Source of the DNA: Miscanthus floridulus
Lineage: Eukaryota; Streptophyta; Magnoliopsida; Poales; Poaceae
NCBI RefSeq assembly: GCF_019320115.1
Contig: NC_089597.1
Coordinates: forward strand, 115,884,000-115,947,999
DNA: 64,000 bases
Direction of reading: 5' to 3'
Shown: positions 11,857 through 22,900 of the stretch, one piece after another
Layout of the letters: each line of letters starts with the position of its first letter
Position numbering within the stretch: the first letter of the stretch is position 1
Made by a program: the position numbers and the translations under genes
The notes under the pieces: generated by a model
Seen by the model: only the letters and a program-made list of their open reading frames with translations
What the model was told of the DNA's origin: nothing
The model's database searches: none

Positions 11857-12257
11857 CTTAGAAAAAATGAATAGAAACAAGGACGATAAGGAGATAGCTA
11901 TGTGTTTGTTTTTCCATTTGAAATTTGAACTTTGATTGTACTTTACAAATGCTATAAATTTACATGTTTGTTGTGAGGATCAATTGGTGTTATTATCTTT
12001 CCTAAGTGAACACTTGTATAGCTTGTACTCTTACATGTTTTGTTCCTTGAAGGCAATAGCCTGTGTATCGGTGTTTAATGTGTGAAATTATTGAATTTTT
12101 GTTGGAAATTGAAGGCTACAATGTGTGGTGAAAAGAATCTAGTCATTTTTTCAATGCACAATTTATGTTGACGTCAAAAGTCCAAAACTAGAAGAAGTGA
12201 TCCTCATGTAAGCAAACAAAGGGCTGTTTCCGATGATTACAAGGAGGCAACTAGATA
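11857..12257. other. 3' flank of the LRR pseudogene
   Basis: AT-rich sequence with no ORF of note. It ends at the CATG that marks the left edge of the tandem duplication. Confidence 0.5.
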
Positions 12258-12486
12258 CATGCTTCAAAACGTTCTGCATTACGAACCTGGAGAATGTGTA
12301 ATTCAGCATAGAGGAAAACAACTTCAAAATAGTACTAGTGAATAGTGAAGTTCATGGAGATTCAGGCAGGCAGGCAGGCAGGCAAGAGAGACAATTCAAT
12401 CCTTTTACCCATACACAACCAAATCTGGCAGGCGATGACAGTTCAATTCTTCATGAATATTCAGGCAGGCAGGAAAAAAAGCTCAC

Positions 12487-12871
12487 CTGCACCCTTTGGC
12501 TGTTGCACAGACGAGCTCCCGGCGGCCGGGGTGCACGGCGATCGCGCGGCGTGTCCGTTGCCTCCTCGCCTACGGTGACCCCCGCCTGCAACACCACAAG
12601 CAAGCAAGCGCCCATAAGCCCAGCTCGCGATCAGACCGGCCAAACAGGGTGCATTGGGGAAAGCACTCACCAGGGGCTCAAACTAGATGCCTTGTCGTCG
12701 AACTCGAAGAGGTCGACGAGCGGCGGGGCCGATGAGGCCGTGGCTACGAGGAGGCGGGAGGAGGACGCCGGGCGGCCCGCCGTCATCGTCCCGCCGCCGT
12801 ATCCACGCCGTGCAGTTCACCTTCCCGACCGCCGTATCGACGAGGAAAGGGGTGGAGGATGACCGGGCCAA
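12487..12871 (-). pseudogene. SEC12/PHF1-like WD40 protein, exons 1-2 fragment (copy A)
   Basis: Reading the minus strand: an ATG near 12871, a start region with VGKVNCTAWIRRRDDDGGPP, then (shifted frame) LVATASSAPPLVDLFEFDDK, a donor GTGAGT after 12671, an acceptor TTGCAG, exon 2 at 12585-12487 and another donor GTGAGC. Exon 2 holds VTVGEEATDTP. After a frame change caused by two missing bases it reads IAVHPGRRELVCATAKGC. By memory of the family this resembles the N-terminus of plant SEC12-like/PHF1 WD40 proteins, which act in ER export. Downstream WD40 exons are absent, so it is a gene fragment with a frameshift in exon 1 and a 2-bp loss in exon 2. The assignment needs a database search. 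Confidence 0.45.
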
Positions 12872-13165
12872 CCCATTCCGGCGGCGGTCATGGCCTCATG
12901 GGTCGCACTCGGCCGGAGGGATTTGGCGGCTGGGCCGCTAGTGTGGCGGCGGCGGCATGAGAGTCGGTCGCGAGCAGGGGAGGGCCTGGAGGGGAGGGGA
13001 CGGACGCGCGAAAAGAATAGATAGAATCGAGGATGTACAAAATTCTAGTTTTTGGAGCATCTCGCTGGTGTGTGTGGTGTGGGGGGAGGGGGGGAGGAGG
13101 TAGTCTCTGCGGTTCTCATCCAAGCCGTTGATACCTGATCCAAAGATGAGCTCCAGAAAACTAAA

Positions 13166-13720
13166 GAGACTTTTCTCTGTGTGTCATTATAAAAGATCGT
13201 AATTCTCTGTGTGTCCCTGAAAAAATTCAGCGGTCTTCAGCGCCACTACTCCAACTTTTTCGTGTCCTCTATGTCACTTCCGTCAGTTTAGGCTCTAACG
13301 CCGTCAAACTGCAGGTGTGAAAAGACGAAAATGCCCTTAAGTTCAAATATGTTATTAATTTTTTTTGAGCATCTTAACGACTTTAAATGAAAAAACTCAA
13401 AACTAGAAAGTTGTAGATCTCGTCGAGATCTATAATTTTCATATAGATTTTTTTCATTTAATTCCGCAAAAAAAATAATATGATTTTTCTAAGATATATT
13501 AATCATATCAAATCATATTTTTTTTGCGGAATTAAATGAAAATAATTTTTATATAAAAATTATAGATCTCGACGAGATCTACAACTTTCTAGTTTTGAGT
13601 TTTTTCATTTGAAGTCGTTAAGATGCTCAAAAAAATTAATAACATATTTGAACTTAAGGGTATTTTTGTCTTTTCACACCTGCAGTTTGACAGCGTTAGA
13701 GTCCAAACTGACGGAAGTGG
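13166..13720. mobile_element. Foldback MITE, truncated copy (in copy A)
   Basis: Left arm starts gagacttttctctgtgtg at 13166 after the flank aaaactaaa (13157-13165). The right arm is cut at ggaagtggcatg by the duplication junction, so about 110 bp and the right target copy are missing. The sequence matches the complete copy at 14601-15263. Confidence 0.85.
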
Positions 13721-13936
13721 CATGCTTCAAAACGTTCTGCATTAGGAACCTGAAGAATGTGTAATTCAGCATAGAGGAAAACAACTTCGAACTAGTACTA
13801 GTGAAGTTCATGGAGATTCGGGCAGGCAGGCAAGTGATGACAGGTCAATCCTTTGCTCATACAAACCAAATCAGACAGGCAAGAGATGACAGTTCAATTC
13901 TTCATGGATATTCAGGCAGGCAGGAAAAAAGCCCAC

Positions 13937-14306
13937 CTGCACCCTTTGAAGGTTGCACAGACGAGCTCCCTGCCGCTGCAGTGCACGGCAATCGCGCGCG
14001 GGATGTCCGCTGCCTCCTCGGCCACGGTGACCCTCACCTGCAAAACCACAAAGCAAGCAAGCGCCCATAAGCCCAGCTCGCGATCAGACCGGCCAAGCAG
14101 GGTGCACGAGGGGAAGCACTCACCAGGGGCTCGAACTCTTGGGGGGGGGGGGGGGGGGGGGGGGGGATGAGGCCGTGGCTACGAGGAGGCGGGAGGAGGA
14201 CGCCGGGCGGCCCGCCGTCATCGTCCCGCCGCCGTATCCACGCCGTGCAGTTCACCTTCCCGACCGCCGTATCGACGAGGAAAGGGGTGGAGGATGACCG
14301 GGCCAA
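13937..14306 (-). pseudogene. SEC12/PHF1-like exons 1-2 fragment (copy B)
   Basis: Duplicate of the copy A fragment. Exon 2 (14037-13937) keeps its frame: joined across the intron it reads FEPLV then RVTVAEEAADIPRAIAVH and RELVCATFKGC. Exon 1 is interrupted by the G run at 14141-14166, which replaces about 50 bp present in copy A. The exon 1 part above 14166 is the same as in copy A. Each copy therefore carries a different main lesion: exon 2 in A, exon 1 in B. No later exons follow. Confidence 0.45.
14141..14166 (+). repeat. 26-base poly-G run
   Basis: An uninterrupted run of 26 G. Copy A has about 50 bp of ordinary coding-like sequence at the same place. Runs this long are rare and are often sequencing or gap-filling artefacts. 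Confidence 0.95.
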
Positions 14307-14600
14307 CCCATTCCGGCGGCGGTCATGGCCTCATGGGTCGCACTCGGCCGGAGGGATTTGGCGGCTGGGCCGCTAGTGTGGCGGCGGCGGCATGAGAGTC
14401 GGTCGCGAGCAGGGGAGGGCCTGGAGGGGAGGGGACGGACGCGCGAAAAGAATAGATAGAATCGAGGATGTACAAAATTCTAGTTTTTGGAGCATCTCGC
14501 TGGTGTGTGTGGTGTGGGGGGAGGGGGGGAGGAGGTAGTCTCTGCGGTTCTCATCCAAGCCGTTGATACCTGATCCAAAGATGAGCTCCAGAAAACTAAA

Positions 14601-15263
14601 GAGACTTTTCTCTGTGTGTCATTATAAAAGATCGTAATTCTCTGTGTGTCCCTGAAAAAATTCAGCGGTCTTCAGCGCCACTACTCCAACTTTTTCGTGT
14701 CCTCTATGTCACTTCCGTCAGTTTAGGCTCTAACGCCGTCAAACTGCAGGTGTGAAAAGACGAAAATGCCCTTAAGTTCAAATATGTTATTAATTTTTTT
14801 TGAGCATCTTAACGACTTTAAATGAAAAAACTCAAAACTAGAAAGTTGTAGATCTCGTCGAGATCTATAATTTTCATATAGATTTTTTTCATTTAATTCC
14901 GCAAAAAAAATAATATGATTTTTCTAAGATATATTAATCATATCAAATCATATTTTTTTTGCGGAATTAAATGAAAATAATTTTTATATAAAAATTATAG
15001 ATCTCGACGAGATCTACAACTTTCTAGTTTTGAGTTTTTTCATTTGAAGTCGTTAAGATGCTCAAAAAAATTAATAACATATTTGAACTTAAGGGTATTT
15101 TTGTCTTTTCACACCTGCAGTTTGACAGCGTTAGAGTCCAAACTGACGGAAGTGGCATGGAGGACACGAAAAAGTTGGAGTAGTGGCGCTGAAGACCGCT
15201 GAATTTTTTCAGGGGCACACAGAGGATTACGATCTTTTATAATGGCACACAGGGAAAAGTCTC
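14601..15263. mobile_element. Complete 663-bp foldback element with 9-bp TSD
   Basis: Nearly the whole element is one inverted repeat with arms of about 320 bp around a centre near 14930. The ends are gagacttttctctgtgtg and its near complement. The flanks are aaaactaaa at 14592-14600 and aaaactaaa at 15264-15272, a 9-bp target duplication as made by Mutator-type transposases. The arms contain the palindrome tagatctcgtcgagatcta. There is no coding capacity. Transcripts would fold into a long hairpin, a possible small-RNA source. Confidence 0.88.
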
Positions 15264-15272
15264 AAAACTAAA

Positions 15273-16031
15273 CTAGTAGGCTTCAAACCGGCCCATGTGA
15301 GCCCATCCCGCACCATTCTTATCCCCTCGCGACTCCAACCTCCACCTCCGTCGTCGCCGGGCACCTCACCGAAGCGCCTCGGTGCTCCCGTCCTCTTCTG
15401 GCGCCACATCGGATCGGGCGCTGCCATCCTCGCCAGGCACGGCGTGCGCGCCGTTGTTGCTGGCCGTCGTTCCTCTGACTCCGTTGCAGGCACCAGATCG
15501 GCGCATCGGCTCCATCCTCTCTAGGTGCGTCACCGGAGCGGCGCGGCGCCCCCAACCTCTCGTCACCAGATCGGCGCGGCACTGGACCGGCGGTGCCGCC
15601 CTCGCCAGGGGCGGAGCGCGCGCCGTTGGTGTCGGCGCTCGTCTCCCCGCCACCACGCACGAGCCTCATCGCCGACGAAGCTGTTGCGCGCCGACGAAGC
15701 TTGTGTTCCAAAAACAGATGAGTCACTTTATAATTTTCTTTTTTCTTGTCCATTATAAGTCCTATGCGAACTTGACAGTTGGTTCTAGTTTCAGCTCTTA
15801 AACACTTTGTTAGATGATCTCTTTTATCTGGCTTTCTATGACCCTCATTTGCACAAACATATTTATAGGAACTAACCTTTTCATCTAACTTTTTTTTTGT
15901 TTGTGTAGATTTTCCTCACCTCAAAGCCTTTCTGACCCCATAGCTAATCCAAAACATCTGAGCCTCATCTATAGTGCTGAACTCCATTCCAACTTGAGAT
16001 AAAAGACTAGGAAACAAACCCTCCCTACAAG
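15273..16031. other. GC-rich block then AT-rich intergenic DNA
   Basis: 15290-15710 is GC-rich with overlapping ORFs on both strands (up to 144 codons, minus). It has internal repetition ('accagatcggcgc', 'ccgacgaagct') but no recognised domain. 15720-16031 is AT-rich without features. Confidence 0.4.
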
Positions 16032-16036
16032 AAAAT

Positions 16037-17951
16037 TGAAAGTGCACCTAGCCATTTAGTGAGTTTTGGATGATTGAATGACAATGTGATAAAAGGTCTA
16101 ACCCATTTGCTAAGTATGGATAGGTAATAGGTTATCTCACAAGTAGTTAATGAAAGCCAAAATGATGTGTTGTTGTATAAACAATCTAGTTCAAGCATAA
16201 GACAACAATGCATATGGAATTCATGCAAAGGCTTATTTATTGTGGGATTTTTATGTACTATGTGAAAGCAAGCCCGGTAAAAATTAGTTGATGAGACATG
16301 AGGGATTGCATATGGAAGGGTCTCATATTTGAAGCTTGCTAAATTAAAATAAAAAATATAACAATACAAATGAATGGATGATTCAACACGAGATATGACT
16401 TGATGGCTTGAGATGGTAAAGATAGCAAGGAAAGGCTTCGAGATACAAAGCAAGGGTGAAGGGCAAGCGACGGCTTGGCGGCCGAAGAACCTAGCTAGGG
16501 TGAAGAAGAAAGTACTTGCATTTAGTTAAGGTACCAATCAAGCTATGATGGTCATATTGATGTGGAGGATCAAATCTATATTGGACAAAGTGTTGGAAGT
16601 GATTTGATGCATTTGGATTTATTCATATTTGATGAATGAAATCAAGTCAGGTGCTCAAGATGGCTATGCTTAACTGACTTGGAGAGTTCACTATGGTGGT
16701 CATACCGGACGTGTTCGATATTCATACCGGACGGATGGCTAGAGGCCAACGGCTAGTTTTCAAATGCCTTGAGGGTCGGAAGTTCCAACAGTTGGGAGTT
16801 CCGGCATGCGTCGGGAGTTTCGACACCTCACATACTTTAACTCGGTTACTATGGTTTTCAAATGAGCTAAGGGTCGGGAATTTCGACGTGAGCCGGGAGT
16901 TCCGACGGTCGGGAGTTCCGGCATTCATCGGGAGTTCTGACGCCTCACAACACCACTGTAACTCTGTTACCGTTGGCGCAGTGTAAGTCACACCGGACGG
17001 ACGTGTCCAGTATGGCAACGACTATAAAATGACTAGTTTTTCAAAGGGGCTATAAATACCCCCAAGTCTCCACATTTTGAGGCTGCTGATTCTGCTGATC
17101 CTCTAGCATGTTTTTGAGCTTTACCAACTCTCCCAAACCCTCTCTTAGTGAGTGTGTGATCCAAATCATAAAATCCATTTGTGGGTTAAGATAGAATTTG
17201 AAAAAGAGAGCAAGCCACCACTTGAGCACTTGTGCATATTGTCTATTTCATGATTTGCATTTGTTACTCTTGGACTCTTCGGTCATATACGGTTAGACGT
17301 CGCCGGAGAGCACCCGAGAGATTGTGGTGTGTCTCGAAAAGTTTATAACGGATGATTCCGCCGTCTCGGAATCAACTAGTGAAAGGAGGAAAAGGAGTTG
17401 GAAAAGACTCCGGCTAGAGTGACCTTCGTGGTACCCTCCCTAGGGCTGACCTTCGCTGGGTCGCCCGCAGCCCCCTCAACGGAGAGTAGGACTCAAACGA
17501 GTCCAAACTTCGGTAAAACAAATATCGTGTCTCAATTCATATTTTATTTGATATTTGTGTTGCTCTAGCTCTTGTGCAGGTTCTCTGTGTATATTGTCAT
17601 CTCCAGTAGATACCTGCAGTTTGGTTTGAAGATAGAAATCGAAAGGAACAAGTTTGGGGCTGCTCTGCAGAAACCGTGCATACCGGACACGTCTGGTATT
17701 TCCTGCCAGTGCTGAATATATTTATTCTCTGTTCTAACTTTGTGTTGCAGGGTCGTAACTTATATATATATATATATATATATATTCTTTATACCTTGTA
17801 TACTTTGTGTCTAGTTTGTGAGGGGTGGTATTACTCGTTATTTGGAGTTTTTATTTTGAAAAACTCCCTTTACTAATCATTTCCGTATTTAAATGTGTTA
17901 ATTTTAAAAACGCTAATTCACCCCCTCTAGGCGATATTCTAGGTCCTTTCA
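16037..17951 (+). mobile_element. Solo LTR, Copia (Sirevirus-like) type
   Basis: A 1915-bp block starts TGAAAGTGCACC and ends GGTCCTTTCA with AAAAT on both sides (16032-16036, 17952-17956), a 5-bp target duplication. The plus strand has a TATA box (TATAAATA, 17051-17058) and a 3' part with ctaattcaccccctctagg near the end, as in Copia/Sirevirus LTRs. No internal domain lies within or next to it. A pair of diverged sub-repeats rich in 'gggagttccg' lies at 16775-16960. Confidence 0.85.
17760..17785. repeat. (TA)n microsatellite
   Basis: About 13 TA units inside the solo LTR. Confidence 0.95.
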
Positions 17952-17956
17952 AAAAT

Positions 17957-18832
17957 AGATAAAGATGACATGATATTAGGCGGCGAACTGAACAACTACA
18001 ATCTATTCCCAAATTAGTTGGACCACAAAAAACAGTCATGGCATTACACACCTATTTTCTTCCATCTTAAATATGCAAAATTTATTTTCATTCAAGCAAG
18101 TTGGTCTTCCCTTCAAGCTTCCGTATCAGATCTCCTTCAATCGACCAATTTCAGAAAAAATCCAATGACGGAGGACAAAAGAATCAAATTAGAACAACAG
18201 TTTAAGTACAGAGCAAGAAGAGCAAGAGATGACATGAGTGCATAAGGCCCTCCACAATGTATTGCTTAAGTGCTGTCTAGAAAGGATAGAGAAAAGTAGA
18301 GCACCGCTCCTAACACTGTGAGAGGTGCTGCCAACTCTGAGCAACGTCAGGAAAAGAGAGAACGGTGAAAGTTCTTGCGCCGGTTTCAACTTTTTAAAAA
18401 ATTATAAATAGACTGTAGAAGTTCATCCACTTCAGGAGGAACGGGAGGACTGGGGAAATTTCTAAAGCGCGAATGAAACGGATGGTGGGGAAGACGATGA
18501 TATTTTATTGAAGCTGTGGGTCTCACTTAAATACGTAGGATCAGTTTCACCTACCTTACCCATTGCAGCTTTACTTGACTGGTGCTTAATTTGCTGTAGC
18601 TGAGCCCACAAATTTTCTGACCAAACTCCTGCGTTGTGGACGGCTTAAGGCCACCTCCGATCGCAGCGCCCGCCCTTTCCACTCTCGCGCTAAAAACGTA
18701 GTCCCGGCGCCAAAGTGTCGCTAGAATCAAAATACCGCTGCTCTGTCGTACGTGAAGGGCTGTGCTGGTATTGGGCCGAAGCCCAGCGAGGTGAGGGGCA
18801 GCGCATATTCTCCTGATCACCGTTAGATACGA
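17957..18832 (+). promoter_or_regulatory. Upstream region of the NRAMP gene
   Basis: Non-coding DNA between the solo LTR and the NRAMP leader exon. A TATA-like tataaata lies at 18403-18410. The end (18640-18830) is GC-rich without a clear TATA, so the start site cannot be fixed. 18240-18560 may be an old MITE (ggccctccacaatg at the left, cccattgcagc at the right), but the ends match poorly. Confidence 0.4.
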
Positions 18833-18969
18833 ATGAGCGGCCAGATGTTCAGCAACCGTAGACAAGTTATGTGGAGGCGCGGCGCCTCTGCCGTGCTGCC
18901 TTCTTCTCCCTCTGCTCTGCTTCGGCTCCCCGCTCCCCACGCCTCACGCCGCCTCGCCGAGACCCGCAG
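18833..18969 (+). promoter_or_regulatory. NRAMP non-coding leader exon with upstream ATGs
   Basis: GC-rich, ends CCGCAG before a GTACGC donor at 18970. The matching acceptor is tgcttgcag at 19903-19911, giving a leader intron of about 940 bp. ATGs at 18833, 18845 and 18869 share a frame. Joined to 19912 that frame runs to TAA at 20000-20002 and overlaps the main start at 19947 in another frame. The true 5' end is unknown, so some or all of these ATGs may be untranscribed. Confidence 0.5.
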
Positions 18970-19946
18970 GTACGCCTTCCCAGTTCCCATTGGGACTCCT
19001 CCGTCTCCCCGGGGTCACGGGTCCGCGCCGCCTCAGATCCGGGCACGGCTTCCCCGTTGCGCCACCGCCTTGGTGCGGCGGTGCGGCCAGTGGAGAAAGA
19101 TTGAACTCTTGGTACTTCCATGGCAGCTGTATGCACGCCCGCACGCACGCAAACGTTCATTTGGGTTGCCTCTGTAGTCCCGGGCCTTCCCCACTCCGGA
19201 GAAAGCTTGGCTGCTCGGCCCTGTGATCCTGGATCCTCCTCTTTCGGGCATCCAGGTTCCATCTAATTCCGATTTGGTAGTTAACTTTTCCAGCTAATGG
19301 TTGTTAGCTCTTCTTGCATTTGTGGTGTCCGAGATTGATAGGTGACCTCATGCCACTTGCGACCTTTTTTCCCACTGTTTTAATTTCTCCCTTCGCATGC
19401 GCCTGTGCCCTTAGGATTCTGTTGCGTCGATTAGCTGAAGTATTATGGGGAAAAAGGTCGAGGCTTGCATTTCAATACGTACTACGCGCTGTCATTTCTA
19501 TTTCTATATTCCTGATGCTCCGCTGCTGATCACACGCTCAACTGCCTTTACCTCTGGACCGCTCAATCTGCTCTGGGGAATATTTCATCGATGTGTAAAG
19601 TTGGTGGTGCGCAGCGTCGTCCCATTTGCCAGATCAAATTAGGTTCAAAATTTTGAAATTACTACTTTTCGGGTTTCCAGACACATACAGTGCTCTCCCC
19701 CTTTTCTTCGATCCACTGTGCTCTGGTCTCCTTGGTTCGTTTATCTTATCTTCGGCTGCCTGTGCCCTGTGGTGGCACTGATTCGTGCTATCCTACCGCA
19801 GACTTGGTCACGCCTCCGCTGGGCATATTTTTCAAACTCACGGCACTAAAAGCTAGCGTCATTAGGAAGAGTACCTATAAATAACCCCCCCTTGCTGCCT
19901 TGTGCTTGCAGAACAGCTGGGTTCAGACTTCTTGGGCGAGAGCGAT

Positions 19947-22900
19947 ATGAGTGGCCCGAGTCAATCCCAGCCACAATTTATGACCAGCGTTGGGGGGAGT
20001 AACCGCTCGAATGGCCCCGGCACTCCTCTTATCGAAAGCATAGATGTTGACCAAATTGTTATTCCAGAGGTATGCTACACTTTTGATAGTCCTTGCTTGA
20101 TTTTGGAAAAGAACAAGATGTCACCATCACAGCTAACATTTAAGCTTAATTGTTAATCCCACTCTTCCTTTCTCGAGATAATCCTCCTATCCTATCTGAA
20201 TAAGTTGTCGTGATTTGTGCCATCTGAAGTTTCAAACCTGATGTACCACAGCTCAGAAAGGACGAAGAACTGAACATTAGCTTTTTTGTTGAGAAATAGA
20301 GGAAATAATCAACAAGTGAATAGGAAACAATGATATACTTAGATTTCTTACTAACTTTCGTATCTCTGGATCTGATGGCTTCAGAATGACGAGAAACTAA
20401 CTATTGCCTGATTTGCGACTTCGACAGAAAAACAGTTGGAAGAACCTGTTCTCATACACAGGGCCTGGATTTCTCGTCTCAATCGCATATATTGATCCTG
20501 GAAACTGTAAGATTAAACGGATTTGCTTTTCTTCAATTTTCATTGAGTATTTCCTTTCCATCTCTTATATACTCTTGACAAATTTTTTTGGCGTGTCTTT
20601 GTAGTTGAGACGGATCTACAGGCTGGAGCACAGTACAAATATGAGGTGCCTGCTGCTTCTATTTCTTGTTTCCACTTGTGTGTGTGTGTGTTTTTTTCTT
20701 TTTTGGTTCCGTATGCCTATCCTAACTCTCCTTTAGGTCGAGTTTCTTCCATTCAGTTATGTCATGCTTATCTCTAACTAAGAATTATGATTGCATTCTT
20801 CAATTGCAGCTTCTTTGGATCATACTTGTTGCATCCTGCGCCGCTCTTATTATTCAATCACTTGCAGCCAGGCTAGGGGTTGTGACAGGTTGGTATTTTT
20901 ACCCTTGTGGTACCTATCTTTGTTAATTTGTTGCTTCCTTCAATCCTTCCTTGTGAGCATTGCTGATAGTTTGTGAAATTCCTCTGTATGACAGGGAAAC
21001 ATCTTGCGGAGCACTGCAGGGCTGAATATCCCAAGGTCACAAATTTCGTCTTATGGATTCTTGCAGAACTTGCTGTTGTTGCATGTGACATTCCTGAAGG
21101 TATCGAAAATACATTTCAGTTGCTTTGGCATGTTTTTTATTGTTCATTTAAGCACAGAGCTACGTGGATTTTACAATTCAGCCATTTAGTAATACTGCAG
21201 ATGTCATGATACTAATTCTTTACTAGATATAAATTGGAAAATTGTCTGTCAAACTGGCAGATCACACAACTGATTCTTTTAGCTTTATGTTGAATTCTCT
21301 TGTAATTTCTTATCAGCTAAGGCGGCGTTTTACTCTTTGTAGTAATTGGAACTGCTTTTGCTCTGAACATGCTGTTCAGAATCCCAGTTTGGTGTGGTGT
21401 TCTAATAACTGGACTCAGCACTCTAATGCTCTTATTACTACAGCAATATGGGGTAAGACAATTTCATATTACATTTCTAAATATTTCCGATTAGTTACTC
21501 TTTGCTAAGAGTTTCAATACCATTAAAAACATCAAACCAAAATTCTATTTAAAGCAGCTTTAATAACATATAAAGTATAGATAACAAGATCATCAATACA
21601 ATGACTTTAGTTAACAGATAGCATTCATATCTGTCTTGTTTGAGTGGCTCATATTGCATACTGTGATTTTTTTGGTGCAGGTCCGTAAGCTAGAATTTCT
21701 GATTGCATTTCTGGTGTTCCTAATAGCAACTTGTTTCTTAGTTGAACTCGGGTATTCTAAACCAAATGCTTCTGAAGTTGTGAGGGGCCTTTTTGTTCCA
21801 GAACTTAAAGGAAATGGAGCTACTGGTCTTGCTATCTCGTTACTTGGTGCTATGGTGATGCCGTAAGCTTCTTGTCTATCTGTCTGTTCCCAAGCATTCA
21901 ATTTTTTAACACAAGGCCTTTTTTCATTTATCTGTTACATAAATTGCAGGCATAATCTTTTTCTGCACTCGGCATTAGTATTATCAAGAAAAGTGCCACG
22001 GTCGGTTCATGGGATCAAGGTAACCTCTAATTCTCCTTATACTGACCTAATGTGTTATTCCTATTTTCAGATGATTAAACATCTATTTACTTCCAACAAT
22101 TCACTCTCTTGCAGGAGGCATGCAGATTCTATACGATTGAAAGTGCATTCGCCCTTACAGTAGCTTTTCTCATCAACATATCCATCATATCTGTCAGTGG
22201 TGCTGTCTGTGGTTCAGGTCATTTGAACCCAGAAGATCAGGTGAACTGCAGTGATCTGGACCTAAACAAGGCTTCATTTTTGTTAAAGGTTGGTCAAGAA
22301 GTTTCAGTCTTCATATAATTGTCAAATTCATAAATAGATTGTTTTTGTGCTAGAACTTCTATATTTTTCACTCAGTTAGGGTTATTTCTCTTTTCTGGAC
22401 CTGTACAGGAGAGTATTAAGGAAGAAAGGCAGAAATTATAAAAACAACCCATAGGCAAATAGCAATTCTGACACCAACTAGGCAGATAGCTTTACATAGA
22501 GTTTATGCTTCAGTTTTGAAATGTTCTTTATGAAGTCTATATATACTTTTTTGTAAATATTCTGATTTGGCATTGCATTTTCTTTACTGTTCTTTTAGAA
22601 TGTCCTTGGAAACTGGAGCTCAAAGTTGTTTGCAGTTGCCTTGTTGGCCTCTGGTCAGAGTTCTACAATTACAGGGACGTATGCTGGACAATATGTCATG
22701 CAGGTTTGTGGAACTTATACCTTATTTCGGTCCTAGCTTGCAAGTTGAATGGCAAGCTATTTCATGATGCATAATACTTGAGAGGCCTTTGATGTTGATC
22801 AGAGGTAACCAAGCATTTGCTTGCTTGCAACATTAGTTTGTCTAGCTGTTAGATATGAGAAGTACAGAAAACAAATTAGTGCATAATTCTTAGATTTGCA

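Larger units (their letters stand above)
12258..13720. repeat. Tandem duplication, copy A
   Basis: This 1463-bp copy starts at catgcttcaaaacgttctgc, the same words that start copy B at 13721. Both copies hold in order a 'ggcaggcaggcagg' leader, minus-strand SEC12-like exons, a GC-rich block, and a foldback element. Copy A stops inside the right arm of its foldback at ggcatg, exactly where copy B begins. CATG at the two outer breakpoints (12258-12261 and 15156-15159) and at the junction (13721-13724) indicates a 4-bp microhomology joint. Confidence 0.9.
13721..15159. repeat. Tandem duplication, copy B
   Basis: Second copy of the unit, continuous at its right end with the complete foldback arm. 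Positions 14166-15159 match 12731-13724 of copy A over 994 bp with no length difference and no mismatch that I could find by eye. The part left of 14141 differs from copy A by many substitutions and small indels. A 26-base G run (14141-14166) sits at the boundary. Confidence 0.9.

Noticed and set aside
18240..18560. A MITE upstream of NRAMP
   Set aside because: The putative ends match too poorly and no target duplication was found, so it was not listed as an element.
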